Counted from the stretch's first letter, positions 1 to 9,112 are shown. The stretch is 64,000 bases of DNA from Methylobacterium terricola (GCF_006151805.1 NZ_VDDA01000014.1:1-64000); one strand, 5' to 3'. Program-made: numbers and translations. Notes: generated by a model not told the origin, from the sequence alone.

Positions 1-68
1 TCCGTCAGGTCACTCGGATAGCGACGGCCGTCGTCCTTGTAGAGATCGCGATCCGCCTGCGTCCACAT
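1..68 (-). CDS. IS5-family transposase, N-terminal part (runs off the left edge)
   Basis: The minus strand starts with ATG at 68 and reads MWTQADRDLYKDDGRRYPS, the usual opening of short IS5-group transposases (a conserved RYPSDLTD element just before the helix-turn-helix). A strong Shine-Dalgarno (GGAGGAG) lies directly upstream at 71-77. Only 22 codons are inside the window, so the catalytic DDE part cannot be seen and I cannot tell whether the copy is intact. It lies next to an IS630-type element, which marks this end of the window as an insertion hot spot. Confidence 0.7.
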   Translation of the reverse strand, partial: MWTQADRDLYKDDGRRYPSDLT

Positions 69-110
69 CGGCTCCTCCTGCCAACGACAACGCGCGACTG
101 GCTCAATCAG

Positions 111-1043
111 TCAAACAGGCTCTGAGTTAGATGTCTGTTTGCAGAAGCGAGCGACACTGGCCATGATTGCGTCAGCGGACTTGGTCCAGACGAACGGCTT
201 GGGATGGGCGTTGGTCTCGGCAATGTAGTCGCAGATTGCCGTCTCCAGATCCTCTGTGCTGGTGAATGCCCCACGCTCCAGCCGACGCCGGCTCAGCACC
301 GAGAACCAGCACTCCACCAAGTTGAGCCATGACGCGCTCGTCGGTGTGAAATGAAGATGAAACCGAGGATGCTGAACCAGCCAATCGTGCACCACCGTTG
401 TCTTGTGCGTCTTCAGGTTGTCGAGAACCAGATGCACCTCCAGATCCGGGGCAACGGATTGCTCGACCTGATCCAAGAAAGTGCGAAACTCAGCGCTGCG
501 ATGGTGGCTCGCACACCGGCCGATGATCGTGCCGGCCTTGACGTCGAGGGCGGCGAACAGGTCGAGCGTACCATGCCGACGATCGTCGTGAGTGGTCCGT
601 TGGACTTGACCCGGCCGGAGCGGGTGGGCCGGCGCCGGACCTTGCACGGCTTGGATCTGGGGCTTCTCATCGACGCACAGCACCAGAGCGCGGTCGGGCG
701 GATCCAGGTAGAGGCCGACCACGTCGCGAACCTTCTCGATGCAGGCGGGATCGGACGAGAGCGTGAAGGTCTCGGTCCGATGCGGTTGCCGACCGAAGGC
801 GCGCCAGATGCGCGAGACCGCGCTCTGGCTCAGCCCGCTCCGCTGCGCCATCGCGCGGGTGCTCCAGTGCGTGGCTTGGCGCGGAGCTTCGTCCAGGGTG
901 AGGGTGGCGAGACGCTCGACCGCGTCGTCGTCGATACGGCGAGGGGCGCCGGACCGCGGCGCGTCAACCAACCCCTCGAGCCGGCGGGCGGCGAAGCGAC
1001 CGCGCCAGAGGGCCACCGTCTGGCGGCTGACACCGAGCGCCAT
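111..1043 (-). CDS. IS630-family transposase, start codon doubtful
   Basis: The 310-residue product has the IS630/Tc1-mariner DDE core: CVDEK (first Asp), LVLDN (second Asp) and WLNLVECWFS (Glu). A helix-turn-helix (VSRQTVALWRGRF) opens the ATG-started frame. The open frame continues upstream to about 1217 with clearly coding sequence (LSEQEQGEGQRLLRRHGT and LRIILACAEPGATN, typical of the family N-terminus) but has no ATG, GTG or TTG there. An ATG at 1216-1214 on the minus strand is one base out of frame. The copy therefore either lost its start by a single-base shift or uses frameshifting. The stop codon (111-113) lies about 8 bp outside the inverted repeat, in flanking DNA. Confidence 0.75.
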   Translation of the reverse strand: MALGVSRQTVALWRGRFAARRLEGLVDAPRSGAPRRIDDDAVERLATLTLDEAPRQATHWSTRAMAQRSGLSQSAVSRIWRAFGRQPHRTETFTLSSDPACIEKVRDVVGLYLDPPDRALVLCVDEKPQIQAVQGPAPAHPLRPGQVQRTTHDDRRHGTLDLFAALDVKAGTIIGRCASHHRSAEFRTFLDQVEQSVAPDLEVHLVLDNLKTHKTTVVHDWLVQHPRFHLHFTPTSASWLNLVECWFSVLSRRRLERGAFTSTEDLETAICDYIAETNAHPKPFVWTKSADAIMASVARFCKQTSNSEPV

Positions 1044-1277
1044 CGCTACGCCGAGGTTGGTGGCACCCGGTTCGGCGCAGGCCAGGATGATGCGCAGGCG
1101 CTGGCCCAGCGCCTGCCCGGTCCCGTGTCGGCGCAGCAGGCGCTGACCCTCACCCTGCTCCTGCTCGCTCAGAGCGAGGGCGACTGCCTTGAGACCACGC
1201 GACGTGGCGGACCTCCATTAGGAAGTGCCCAACAATCCGCTCATCCTACAAAACTGTCAAACCTCGGCTAACTCAGA
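121..1277. mobile_element. IS630-family insertion sequence
   Basis: A DDE transposase gene is bounded by an inverted repeat. TCTGAGTTAG at 121-130 is matched exactly by its reverse complement at 1268-1277, and the similarity continues inward in degenerate form (GTTTG-CAG against GTTTGACAG) to about 144 and 1254. The predicted element is about 1157 bp, normal for IS630 relatives. I cannot see a clean TA target duplication, so the exact ends are approximate. The right end abuts a gene fragment that appears cut at this point. Confidence 0.6.
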
Positions 1278-1479
1278 TCACTAGATGGTTGCGCATCGCC
1301 TGCAAATGCCTCTCGTGCGCGGCTTCTGCGGTGCTGCGCTCGGGTACACCGGCTCTGGTCTCCTCCAGCAGCTCGATGTGCATCAGCGAGGCGAGATGGC
1401 CACGGTGGACCACGATCGTTTGCTGTTCCAGCAAGAGATTGTCGTCGTTCGGGTCCAGCGTCGCTGCCGTCCAGAACGG
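1273..1479 (-). pseudogene. Fragment resembling the C-terminus of a GntR/FCD regulator, cut by the IS
   Basis: Reading the minus strand towards the IS, the last ~55 residues (HIELLEETRAGVPERS then AAHERHLQAMRNHL) look like the terminal helix pair of FCD-type GntR regulators, which usually read EHRAILEAIRARDPEAA...AMRRHL. The stop codon TGA is supplied by the IS end (TCTGAG). No DNA-binding domain lies upstream in this frame, so this is a remnant. The family call rests on short similarity judged by eye and could be wrong. Confidence 0.33.
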
Positions 1480-1901
1480 GCAGCCCCTCAGAAAGAGGCT
1501 CCGTGCCAGGCCTCGAATGGCGGATTCCGGCTCTCGGGGACGTGACCCACGAGGGATGGATCCAAGCAAGTCATTTATGGGGGATAATACCGTCGCACTT
1601 AAGCACTGACGCGTGTGATGGATGGGAGGTTTGCCAGGGATCGGGTGCAGCGGCTTCCGGCGCACCGCATTGACGCGAACCAGGACCGCCGTGTGTCATG
1701 AAGCGACGGCTCGGTCGACGTCGAGCAGGACGCGGGATCGTGCCGGCGTCAACGCGCGTGAAGTTAACCCGCGTGAACGCGCGCCCGCCGGAATCCGGGA
1801 TGCTGGGCGGGCCATGCGCCTCCGGCTCTCGACCGAGGACCGCCGACGAGCGGCCGCGGTCCGCCGCGCATGCGCCACAACCGTGCTTCGGGAGCAGGCT
1901 C
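1480..1901. other. Intergenic stretch upstream of the formate dehydrogenase gene
   Basis: No convincing gene is seen here. Open frames exist on both strands but lack family resemblance. There is a short AT-richer patch around 1570-1600. The formate dehydrogenase frame is open back to 1698, but the ribosome site and signal peptide place its start at 1902. Confidence 0.4.
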
Positions 1902-4856
1902 ATGCTGGTGCGACGCAACGGGAGTCGCCAGGACGCGAGCGGATCGGGGGCGGCGCGTCCGGGTGCCGTACCGCAGGACGGGAGGCCCGCCCTCGACCGC
2001 CGGAGCTTCCTCCGCCGCTCCGGCCTGACGGTCGGCGGGCTCGCGGGCCTCGGCTCGTTGCGGCTCGGCGCCGTACGCCGGGCCGAGGCCGCCGGCTCCT
2101 CGGCGAACCCCGCCGAGACGGTGATCCGCAAGAACATCTGCACCCATTGCTCGGTCGGCTGCACCGTCACGGCCGAGGTGATGAACGGCGTCTGGGTCGG
2201 CCAGGAGCCGTCCTGGGAGAGCCCGATCAACCGCGGGGCGCATTGCGCCAAGGGCGCGGCGATCCGCGAGCTCGTCACCAGCGAGCGGCGCCTGAAATAC
2301 CCGTTGAAGCTCGAGAACGGCGAGTGGCGGCGACTCTCCTGGGAGCAGGCGATCGAGGAGGTCGGGACCAAGCTCCTCGCCATCCGGGCCGAGTCGGGCG
2401 CGGATTCGGTCTACTGGCTCGGCTCGGCCAAGTATACCAACGAGGCGGCCTACCTGCTGCGCAAGTTCGCGGCGTTCTGGGGTACCAACAACGTCGATCA
2501 TCAGGCCCGCATCTGCCACTCGACCACGGTGGCCGGCGTCGCCAACACCTGGGGCTACGGCGCCCAGACCAACTCCTACAACGACATCCGCAACGCCAAG
2601 ACGATGATCATCATGGGCGGCAACCCGGCCGAGGCCCATCCGATCTCGATGCAGCACATCCTCTCGGGCAAGGAGATCAACCGGGCGAACCTGATCGTCA
2701 TCGATCCGCGCTTCACCCGCACGGCGGCGCATGCGACCGAGTACATCCGCCTGCGCTCGGGCACCGACATCCCGGTGATCTGGGGCATGCTGTGGCACAT
2801 CTTCCAGAACGGCTGGGAGGACAAGGCCTTCATCGATCAGCGCGTCTACGGCATGGAGGACGTGCGCAAGGAAGTGGCGAAGTGGAACCCCGACGAGGTC
2901 GAGCGGGTCTCCGGCGTGCCGGGGGCGCAGTTGCGCCACGTCGCCGAGCTGTTCGCCAAGGAGAAGCCCGCCACCCTGATCTGGTGCATGGGCGCGACCC
3001 AGCACACCGTCGGCACCGCCAACGTGCGGGCCTTCTGCATCCTGTGCCTCGCGACCGGCAATGTCGGCAAGCCGGGGACGGGGGCCAACATCTTCCGCGG
3101 CCACACCAACGTCCAGGGCGCCACCGATATGGGGCTCGATGTGACGAGCCTGCCGCTCTATTACGGCCTCGTCGAGGGCGGCTGGCGGCATTGGGCCCGG
3201 GTCTGGGACGTCGGTTACGACTGGCTGCAATCGCGCTTCGACGAGGTGCCGGCCAGCGCCGGCCGCAAGGCCCGCACGCGCAAGGAGAACATGGAGACCC
3301 CCGGGCTCACCTCGACCCGGTGGTTCGATGCCGTGACCCTGCCGGGCGACCAGGTCGACCAGCGCAGCCGGTTGCGCGCCATGATGATCTCGGGCCACGG
3401 CGGCAACACCGTGACGCGCCTGCCGGAAGCCCTCGACGGGCTCACCACGCTCGACCTCCTGGTGGTGGCCGATCCCCATCCCACCACCTTCGCGGCGCTG
3501 AACGCCCGCCGCGACAACACCTACCTCCTGCCGATCTGCACCTCGCTGGAGATGGACGGCTGCCGCACCGCCTCGAACCGCTCGCTGCAATGGGGCGAGC
3601 AGATCGTGAAGCCGGCCTTCGAATCCAAGACCGACTACGAGTTCCTGTACCTGCTGGCGCGCAAGCTCGGCTTCGCGGACGCCCTGTTCAAGGGCATCAC
3701 GATCGAGAACACCGTGCCGCGGGCGGAGGACATCCTGCGGGAGATCAACCGCGGCGGCTGGTCGACGGGTTATTGCGGCCAGAGCCCGGAGCGGCTCAAA
3801 GCCCATATCCGCAACCAGCACGTCTTCGACATCGTGACCTTGCGCGCGCCGAAGGACGCGCCCGAGGTCGGCGGCGATTATTACGGCCTGCCCTGGCCGT
3901 GCTGGGGCAAGCCGGAGATCCGGCATCCCGGCAGCGCCATCTTGTACAACACCGCGCTCCACGTGAAGGATGGCGGCGGCACCTTCCGGGCCCGGTTCGG
4001 CACCGAGCGCAACGGGCGGACGCTGCTCGCCGAGGATTCGTTCTCGCTCGGCTCCGACCTGACCGACGGCTATCCCGAGTTCAGCATGGCGGTCCTGCGC
4101 AAGCTCGGCTGGGACAAGGACCTGACGGCGGAGGAACAGGCGGTCATCGCGCAGGTCGGTGGCACCGCCGTCGACGCGGTGAACTGGGCGACCGACCTGT
4201 CGGGCGGCATCCAGCGGGTCTGCCTCGACCACGGCGTCGCGCATTACGGCAACGGCAAGGCCCGGGCCAATGCCTGGAACCTGCCCGACCCGGTGCCGGT
4301 CCACCGCGAGCCGATCTACACGCCCCGGCCCGACCTGGTGGCGCAATACCCGACCCGGCCGGACGAGCGGCAGTTCCGCATACCGAATGTCGGCTTCTCG
4401 GTGCAGCAGGCGGCGGTGGAGCGCGGCATCGCCCGCGACTTCCCGATCATCCTGACCTCCGGCCGCCTCGTCGAGTACGAGGGCGGCGGCGAGGAGACCC
4501 GGTCGAATCCGTGGCTCGCCGAGCTGCAGCAGGACATGTTCGTCGAGGTCAACACCCAGGATGCCGCCGAGCGCGGCATCGAGGACGGCCAGTTCGTCTG
4601 GGTCTACGGCCCGGAGAACGCCGCCAGGACCAAGGTCAAGGCGCTCGTCACCGACCGGGTCGCCAGGGGCGTCGCCTTCATGCCGTTCCACTATTCGGGC
4701 TGGTACCAGGGCCGCGACATGCGCGCGTATTACCCGCGCGGCACCGACCCGGTGGTGCTCGGCGAGAGCGTCAACACCGTGACCACCTACGGCTTCGACC
4801 CGGTCACCGGCATGCAGGAGACGAAGGCGACGTTGTGCCAGATCCGGGCGGCGTAA
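1902..4856 (+). CDS. Formate dehydrogenase-type molybdopterin catalytic subunit, TAT-exported, Cys form
   Basis: This 984-residue molybdo/tungsto-bis-MGD oxidoreductase resembles the catalytic subunit of periplasmic FDH-N/O-type formate dehydrogenases, which oxidise formate to CO2. A twin-arginine signal (DRRSFLRRSGLTVGG) lies near residue 32. A [4Fe-4S] cluster motif is formed by C80, C83, C87 and C115. The metal ligand is C205 followed by His (ARICHS), in the position where FdnG carries selenocysteine. The dinucleotide-binding C-terminal domain is present (about 840-980). Start: ATG 1902 with GGAGCAGG upstream; the frame is open further 5' but would bury the TAT signal. No iron-sulfur beta subunit or cytochrome b gamma subunit is adjacent, so the electron acceptor is unknown. 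Other CISM-family substrates are possible but the CH motif favours formate. Confidence 0.85.
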   Translation: MLVRRNGSRQDASGSGAARPGAVPQDGRPALDRRSFLRRSGLTVGGLAGLGSLRLGAVRRAEAAGSSANPAETVIRKNICTHCSVGCTVTAEVMNGVWVGQEPSWESPINRGAHCAKGAAIRELVTSERRLKYPLKLENGEWRRLSWEQAIEEVGTKLLAIRAESGADSVYWLGSAKYTNEAAYLLRKFAAFWGTNNVDHQARICHSTTVAGVANTWGYGAQTNSYNDIRNAKTMIIMGGNPAEAHPISMQHILSGKEINRANLIVIDPRFTRTAAHATEYIRLRSGTDIPVIWGMLWHIFQNGWEDKAFIDQRVYGMEDVRKEVAKWNPDEVERVSGVPGAQLRHVAELFAKEKPATLIWCMGATQHTVGTANVRAFCILCLATGNVGKPGTGANIFRGHTNVQGATDMGLDVTSLPLYYGLVEGGWRHWARVWDVGYDWLQSRFDEVPASAGRKARTRKENMETPGLTSTRWFDAVTLPGDQVDQRSRLRAMMISGHGGNTVTRLPEALDGLTTLDLLVVADPHPTTFAALNARRDNTYLLPICTSLEMDGCRTASNRSLQWGEQIVKPAFESKTDYEFLYLLARKLGFADALFKGITIENTVPRAEDILREINRGGWSTGYCGQSPERLKAHIRNQHVFDIVTLRAPKDAPEVGGDYYGLPWPCWGKPEIRHPGSAILYNTALHVKDGGGTFRARFGTERNGRTLLAEDSFSLGSDLTDGYPEFSMAVLRKLGWDKDLTAEEQAVIAQVGGTAVDAVNWATDLSGGIQRVCLDHGVAHYGNGKARANAWNLPDPVPVHREPIYTPRPDLVAQYPTRPDERQFRIPNVGFSVQQAAVERGIARDFPIILTSGRLVEYEGGGEETRSNPWLAELQQDMFVEVNTQDAAERGIEDGQFVWVYGPENAARTKVKALVTDRVARGVAFMPFHYSGWYQGRDMRAYYPRGTDPVVLGESVNTVTTYGFDPVTGMQETKATLCQIRAA

Positions 4857-4989
4857 CGTAAGTCGGCGCGGGCGCTCCTCGCGCATCCGCTCCGCGCAGC
4901 CCCTCCCCCGCGACGGGAAGCCGAAAGTTTCGGATTAAACGCGGTGCTCGCGCGTTGACTCAGCGACGCCGTCGCGCCGAGGAGACCCT

Positions 4990-5982
4990 GTGAGCATCGG
5001 ACTGATCGCCCTGCTGGACGACGTCGCCGCCCTCGCCAAGACGGCGGCGGCCTCCCTCGACGACATCGCCGGGCAGGCGGCCAGGGCCGGCGCGAAGGCG
5101 GCCGGCGTCGTCATCGACGATGCCGCGGTCACGCCGCGCTACGTCGTCGGCTTCGCGGCCGAGCGCGAGCTGCCGATCGTCGCCCGGATCGCCACGGGCT
5201 CGCTGCGCAACAAGCTCCTGTTCCTGCTGCCGGGCGCGCTCGCGCTCAGCGCCCTCGCGCCCTGGGCGATCACGCCGCTGCTGATGCTGGGCGGAGCCTA
5301 TCTCTGCTACGAGGGCGCCGAGAAGGTCTACGAGGCCGTCTTTCCCCACAAGGCCCATGCCCACGAGGACGAGTTGCAGGCCGGCGCGGGCGACGCCCGG
5401 GCGGTCGAGGATCGCCGCGTCGCGAGCGCCATCAAGACCGACTTCATCCTCTCCGCCGAGATCATGGCGATCACCCTGGCCGCCATCCCGGAGGGGAGCT
5501 TCTGGATGCGGGCGATCATCCTGGCGATCGTGGCCGTGGGCATCACCGTGGCGGTCTACGGCGCCGTCGCGCTGATCGTGAAGGCCGACGATGCCGGCCT
5601 CGCCATGGCCGGGAGCACATCGCCTCCCCCGTTCGGGAGCCTCGTCCGCGGCATCGGGCGAGGCGTGGTCAAGGGCATGCCCGGGCTCCTCGCCGTGCTC
5701 GCGGTCGTCGGCACGGCGGCGATGATCTGGGTCGGCGGCGGCATCCTGGTCCATGGCCTGGAGGGCTACGGCCTGTCGGGGCCGGCCCACGCGATCCACG
5801 ATGCGGCCGCGGGCCTCGCGGCGCGGCTGCCGGCGGGGCGCGGCCTGGTCGAGTGGCTGGTCACCGCCACGGCCTCGGGGCTCGTCGGCCTGATCGTCGG
5901 AGGTCTCCTGATCCCGCTCACGAGCAACGTTCTGGTGCCGGCGTGGCAGAGCCTCAGGCGGTGGCGGCCTCGCGCGGCGTGA
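4990..5982 (+). CDS. DUF808 (YedI-like) inner-membrane protein
   Basis: This 330-residue membrane protein matches the DUF808 family from end to end. It has the N-terminal SIGLIALLDDVAALAKTAA segment, the AAGVVIDDAAVTPRYVVGF motif, and the YEGAEKVYE and IKTDFILSAEIMAI motifs, followed by several hydrophobic helices to residue ~320. The molecular function of the family is not established. The start is GTG at 4990 with GGAGA upstream. The 3' end overlaps the convergent LysR gene by 29 bp. It is transcribed in the same direction as the formate dehydrogenase gene but is 130 bp away, and I see no functional tie. Confidence 0.85.
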   Translation: MSIGLIALLDDVAALAKTAAASLDDIAGQAARAGAKAAGVVIDDAAVTPRYVVGFAAERELPIVARIATGSLRNKLLFLLPGALALSALAPWAITPLLMLGGAYLCYEGAEKVYEAVFPHKAHAHEDELQAGAGDARAVEDRRVASAIKTDFILSAEIMAITLAAIPEGSFWMRAIILAIVAVGITVAVYGAVALIVKADDAGLAMAGSTSPPPFGSLVRGIGRGVVKGMPGLLAVLAVVGTAAMIWVGGGILVHGLEGYGLSGPAHAIHDAAAGLAARLPAGRGLVEWLVTATASGLVGLIVGGLLIPLTSNVLVPAWQSLRRWRPRAA

Positions 5983-6934
5983 GGCTCCGCCATGCGGCAC
6001 TCTCCGACAGGCGCTCGACATCCTCGGCCGATTCGGCCGCCAGCCATTCGGCGATCGCGGCGACGACCGTATCGAGCGGGCGCGCCTTCGGCGCCAGCAG
6101 GGTGTGGAACCGGCCCGTGCCCAGCCGCCAGTCGGAGGCCGGCACCAGCGTCCCGGCGATCAGGGCGCTGGCGACGACGCTGACCCAGCCGAGCGCGATG
6201 CCCTCGCCGTTCAGCGCCGCCTGCAGGATGATCGCGTAGTCGGAGAATTCGTGCCAGATCCCGGGCGCACCCTTGCCCGGAGCGCCCTTGCCCGGACCGC
6301 CCTTGCCCGACCCCGCGCCCCAGAGCTTCGGCGAATGCTCGCTGAGATGCAGGAAGGCGTGCCCCTCCCGCGCGCCCTCGACCCAGGGGCCCCGCGTCCG
6401 GTGGTAGGCCGGGCTGCAGACCGGCAGGATGATCTCGGGGGCGAGATCCCAGCGATGGTACTGGCCGTCATCGGGCAGGATCCGCGTCGCCAGGTCGACG
6501 GTGTCGGGGATCGCCCGCAGGATGCCCGGAATGAGGTCGAACCGCAGGTCGACCTCCGGGAAGGTGGCGTTGAACCGGCCCAGGCGCGGCAGGAGCCAGT
6601 GCGCGACGAAGGAGCCGGAGAGCGACAGGGTGACGACCTGGCGTGACGGCCGTGTCCGCGCCCGGATCCGCAGGAGCGCCTCGCCGATCCGCTCGAGACC
6701 GTCATGCACCGCCCCGTGGAGGTCGCGGCCGTCGCCGGTGAGGGTCAGGCCGCTCGCCCGCCGCTCGAACAGGGTGACGCCGAGCGCGGCTTCGAGCTGG
6801 GCGATGTTCCGGCTCACCGAGGGCTGGCTGATGTTGAACTCGGCCGCGGCCGCCGTGAAGCTGCCCCGCCGCGCCGCCGCCTCGAAGATCAGGAGCCCCC
6901 GCGCGGAGGGAACGAGGCGGGAGAAGCCGTCCAT
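5954..6934 (-). CDS. LysR-family transcriptional regulator (GcvA-like)
   Basis: This 326-residue LTTR has an N-terminal winged helix-turn-helix (residues ~10-70; FEAAARRGSFTAAAAEF, ISQPSVSRNIAQLE) and a substrate-binding-like effector domain. It resembles the second LysR of this window at 31135 (shared HWLLPRL...FPEVDLRFDLIPG region). The effector domain contains an unusual Gly/Lys/Pro-rich insert made of 15-bp repeats at 6267-6311 (KGAPG-type units). It is divergent from the flavin oxidoreductase gene at 7067, its likely target. A perfect LTTR-type palindrome overlaps its start codon, which suggests autoregulation. Confidence 0.88.
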   Translation of the reverse strand: MDGFSRLVPSARGLLIFEAAARRGSFTAAAAEFNISQPSVSRNIAQLEAALGVTLFERRASGLTLTGDGRDLHGAVHDGLERIGEALLRIRARTRPSRQVVTLSLSGSFVAHWLLPRLGRFNATFPEVDLRFDLIPGILRAIPDTVDLATRILPDDGQYHRWDLAPEIILPVCSPAYHRTRGPWVEGAREGHAFLHLSEHSPKLWGAGSGKGGPGKGAPGKGAPGIWHEFSDYAIILQAALNGEGIALGWVSVVASALIAGTLVPASDWRLGTGRFHTLLAPKARPLDTVVAAIAEWLAAESAEDVERLSESAAWRSLTPREAATA

Positions 6935-6948
6935 ACGCTGAGCGTATG
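6932..6948. promoter_or_regulatory. LysR-type operator candidate, ATAC-N7-GTAT, over the lysR start
   Basis: CATACGC-TGA-GCGTATG is a perfect 7-bp inverted repeat. The core ATAC-N7-GTAT fits the T-N11-A consensus of LysR regulators. It covers the start codon of the LysR gene (6932-6934 read on the minus strand) and lies about 120 bp from the divergent flavoprotein start. Binding is inferred, not shown. Confidence 0.55.
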
Positions 6949-7066
6949 GGCCGGGCCACGCCTTTTCAAGCTGGTGCGTCCCGGGGCGATCCCCGAAGCT
7001 GTCGGCACGACCCGCGGCCGGCCGGCGACGACCCGCCTCGCCCGAGCCTCACGACGAGCGGTGACG

Positions 7067-9112
7067 ATGCACGAGACGGACGCGCCCTCCCCTGCCCCGC
7101 ACGGCGACCCGCTGCTGGCGCCGTTCCGGCTCGGGCGGCTCCGGCTCCGCAACCGCATCGTCAGCACCAGCCACGCCTCGATGCTCGACGATGGCGGGAT
7201 CCCGGGCGAGCGCTACCAGCGCTACCACGAGGTCAAGGCGCAGGGCGGCCTCGCGATGACGATGGTCGGCGGCTCGGCGATGGCCTCGCCCGATTCGAGC
7301 TGGGGCGGCGGCCAGCTCAACCTGTCGAGCGACGCCGTGATCCCGCATCTCGGCGCGCTGGCGGCGCGGATCCACCGGCACGGCGCGGCCGTGCTGTGCC
7401 AGGTCTCGCATCTCGGCCGCCGGGCGACGGCCTTCGGCGCCGATTGGCTGCCGGTCCTGGCGCCGTCGCGGATCCGCGAGACCCGAAACCGCAACTTCCC
7501 GAAGGAGATGGACCACGCCGACATCGCCCGCATCATTGCCGATTACGCGGCGGCGGCACGGCGCTGCGCGGAAGCGGGCCTCGACGGCGTCGAGACGGTC
7601 ACCGGCGGCCACCTGATCGGCCAGTTCCTCTCCCCCCGCACCAACACCCGGACCGACGCCTATGGCGGATCGCTTGCGAACCGCGCCCGGTTCGGCCTGA
7701 TGGTGCACCAGGCCATCCGGGCGGCGGTCGGGCCCGACTTCGTGGTGGGCATCCGGTTCGTCATCGACGAGGGCGTCGCCGACGGGTTGAGCTTCGCGGA
7801 GGCCGTCGAGGCGGCGCGCCTCTACGAGCGCGAGGGCGGCCTCGACTACATCAACTGCATCTACGGCCGGATGGATTCGGACCTCGTCCTGACCGAGGAC
7901 AACATGCCGGGGATGTTCCAGCCGAGCGCGCCGTTCCTCGACCGGGTGGGGCAGTTCCGGCGCGAGACCACGCTGCCGCTGATCCACGCCGCCGGCATCC
8001 GCGATGTCGCCACCGCGCGGCACGTCATCCGCGCGGGCATCGTCGATCTCGTCGGGATGACGCGGGCGCACATCGCCGATCCGGACATCGTCGCCAGGAT
8101 CGTCCGGGGCGAGGAGGAGCGGATCCGCCCCTGCGTCGGGGCCTCGTACTGCCTCTACAAGAAGGTCAATTGCATCCACAACCCGGCGAGCGGCCGCGAG
8201 ACGGTGCTCGCGCACCATATCGAGCGGGCCGAACGGGCCCTGAAGGTCGTGGTCGTCGGCGGCGGGCCGGGCGGGCTCGAGGCGGCGCGGGTGGCCGCGG
8301 AGCGCGGGCACCGGGTCGTGCTGATCGAGGCCGGCGCCCGGCTCGGCGGCCAGATCCTGATCGCCGCCTCCGCCGCGGAGCGGCGCGACCTGATCGGCAT
8401 CGTCGACTGGCGCGTCGGCGAACTGGCGCGGCTCGGCGTCGAGACGCGCCTCGACACGTTCGCGGAAGCCGGCGACGTCCTCGCCGAGGCGCCCGACGCG
8501 GTGATCGTCGCGACGGGCGGGGTGCCGGACCTCGACTGGCTCGACGGCGCCGAGCTGTGCGACAGCGTCTGGGACGTGCTGACCGGGTCCGTCCCGGGCA
8601 AGGACGAGGTGCTGGTCTATGACGGCACCGGCCGGCAGGCGGCCCTCTCCTGCGCGCTGCGTCTCGCGGGCGAAGGCAAGACGGTCACGGTGGCGACGCC
8701 GGACGACGCGCTGGCACTGGAGATGCCCTATGCGGACCGCACCGGCTTTCGCAAGCAGGTCGCGCAACGCGGCATCCGCTCCATCGTCGATGCGCGCCTG
8801 ACCCGGGTCGTGCGCGCCGGCAACCGGCTCGTGGCGGTTTTCAGCAACGAGTATGGCGGGCACGAGATTCGCATGGAGACCGCGCAGGTGATCGTCGAGC
8901 ACGGCACGGTTCCGATGGACGACCTCTACGGCAGCCTGCGCGGCCGATCCGCCAATGACGGCGTGACGCGCCTCGAGACGCTGATGCGGGGCGGGGACGT
9001 CCCTCCCCCGGCCGATGGCGGCTTCGTGCTCCACCGCATCGGCGACGCGGTGTCGAGCCGCGACATCCACTCGGCGATCCACGACGCCTATCGCATCTGC
9101 TCGGGGCTCTGA
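7067..9112 (+). CDS. FMN/FeS/FAD oxidoreductase of the dienoyl-CoA reductase / N-methylproline demethylase class
   Basis: This 681-residue flavoprotein has an N-terminal Old Yellow Enzyme TIM barrel (residues ~10-350). A Cys cluster follows (C356, C362, C369 in a CVGASYC...NCIHNP context) and then a C-terminal FAD/NAD(P) domain starting at VVVVGGGPGGLEAAR. This architecture is shared by trimethylamine dehydrogenase, 2,4-dienoyl-CoA reductase and the stachydrine/N-methylproline or dimethylglycine demethylases. The CVGASYC and IHNPASGRE context is closest to the last group, which releases methyl groups from N-methylated amines. The iron-sulfur loop looks short, with only three obvious cysteines. 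Start: ATG 7067, with GTG 7061 also possible. It is probably controlled by the divergent LysR and followed by a solute-binding protein gene. Confidence 0.78.
   Translation: MHETDAPSPAPHGDPLLAPFRLGRLRLRNRIVSTSHASMLDDGGIPGERYQRYHEVKAQGGLAMTMVGGSAMASPDSSWGGGQLNLSSDAVIPHLGALAARIHRHGAAVLCQVSHLGRRATAFGADWLPVLAPSRIRETRNRNFPKEMDHADIARIIADYAAAARRCAEAGLDGVETVTGGHLIGQFLSPRTNTRTDAYGGSLANRARFGLMVHQAIRAAVGPDFVVGIRFVIDEGVADGLSFAEAVEAARLYEREGGLDYINCIYGRMDSDLVLTEDNMPGMFQPSAPFLDRVGQFRRETTLPLIHAAGIRDVATARHVIRAGIVDLVGMTRAHIADPDIVARIVRGEEERIRPCVGASYCLYKKVNCIHNPASGRETVLAHHIERAERALKVVVVGGGPGGLEAARVAAERGHRVVLIEAGARLGGQILIAASAAERRDLIGIVDWRVGELARLGVETRLDTFAEAGDVLAEAPDAVIVATGGVPDLDWLDGAELCDSVWDVLTGSVPGKDEVLVYDGTGRQAALSCALRLAGEGKTVTVATPDDALALEMPYADRTGFRKQVAQRGIRSIVDARLTRVVRAGNRLVAVFSNEYGGHEIRMETAQVIVEHGTVPMDDLYGSLRGRSANDGVTRLETLMRGGDVPPPADGGFVLHRIGDAVSSRDIHSAIHDAYRICSGL

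Noticed and set aside
1764..4886. Minus-strand open frame of about 1040 codons antisense to the formate dehydrogenase gene
   Set aside because: It mirrors the GC3 bias of the real gene and has no family resemblance; the plus frame carries all conserved motifs.
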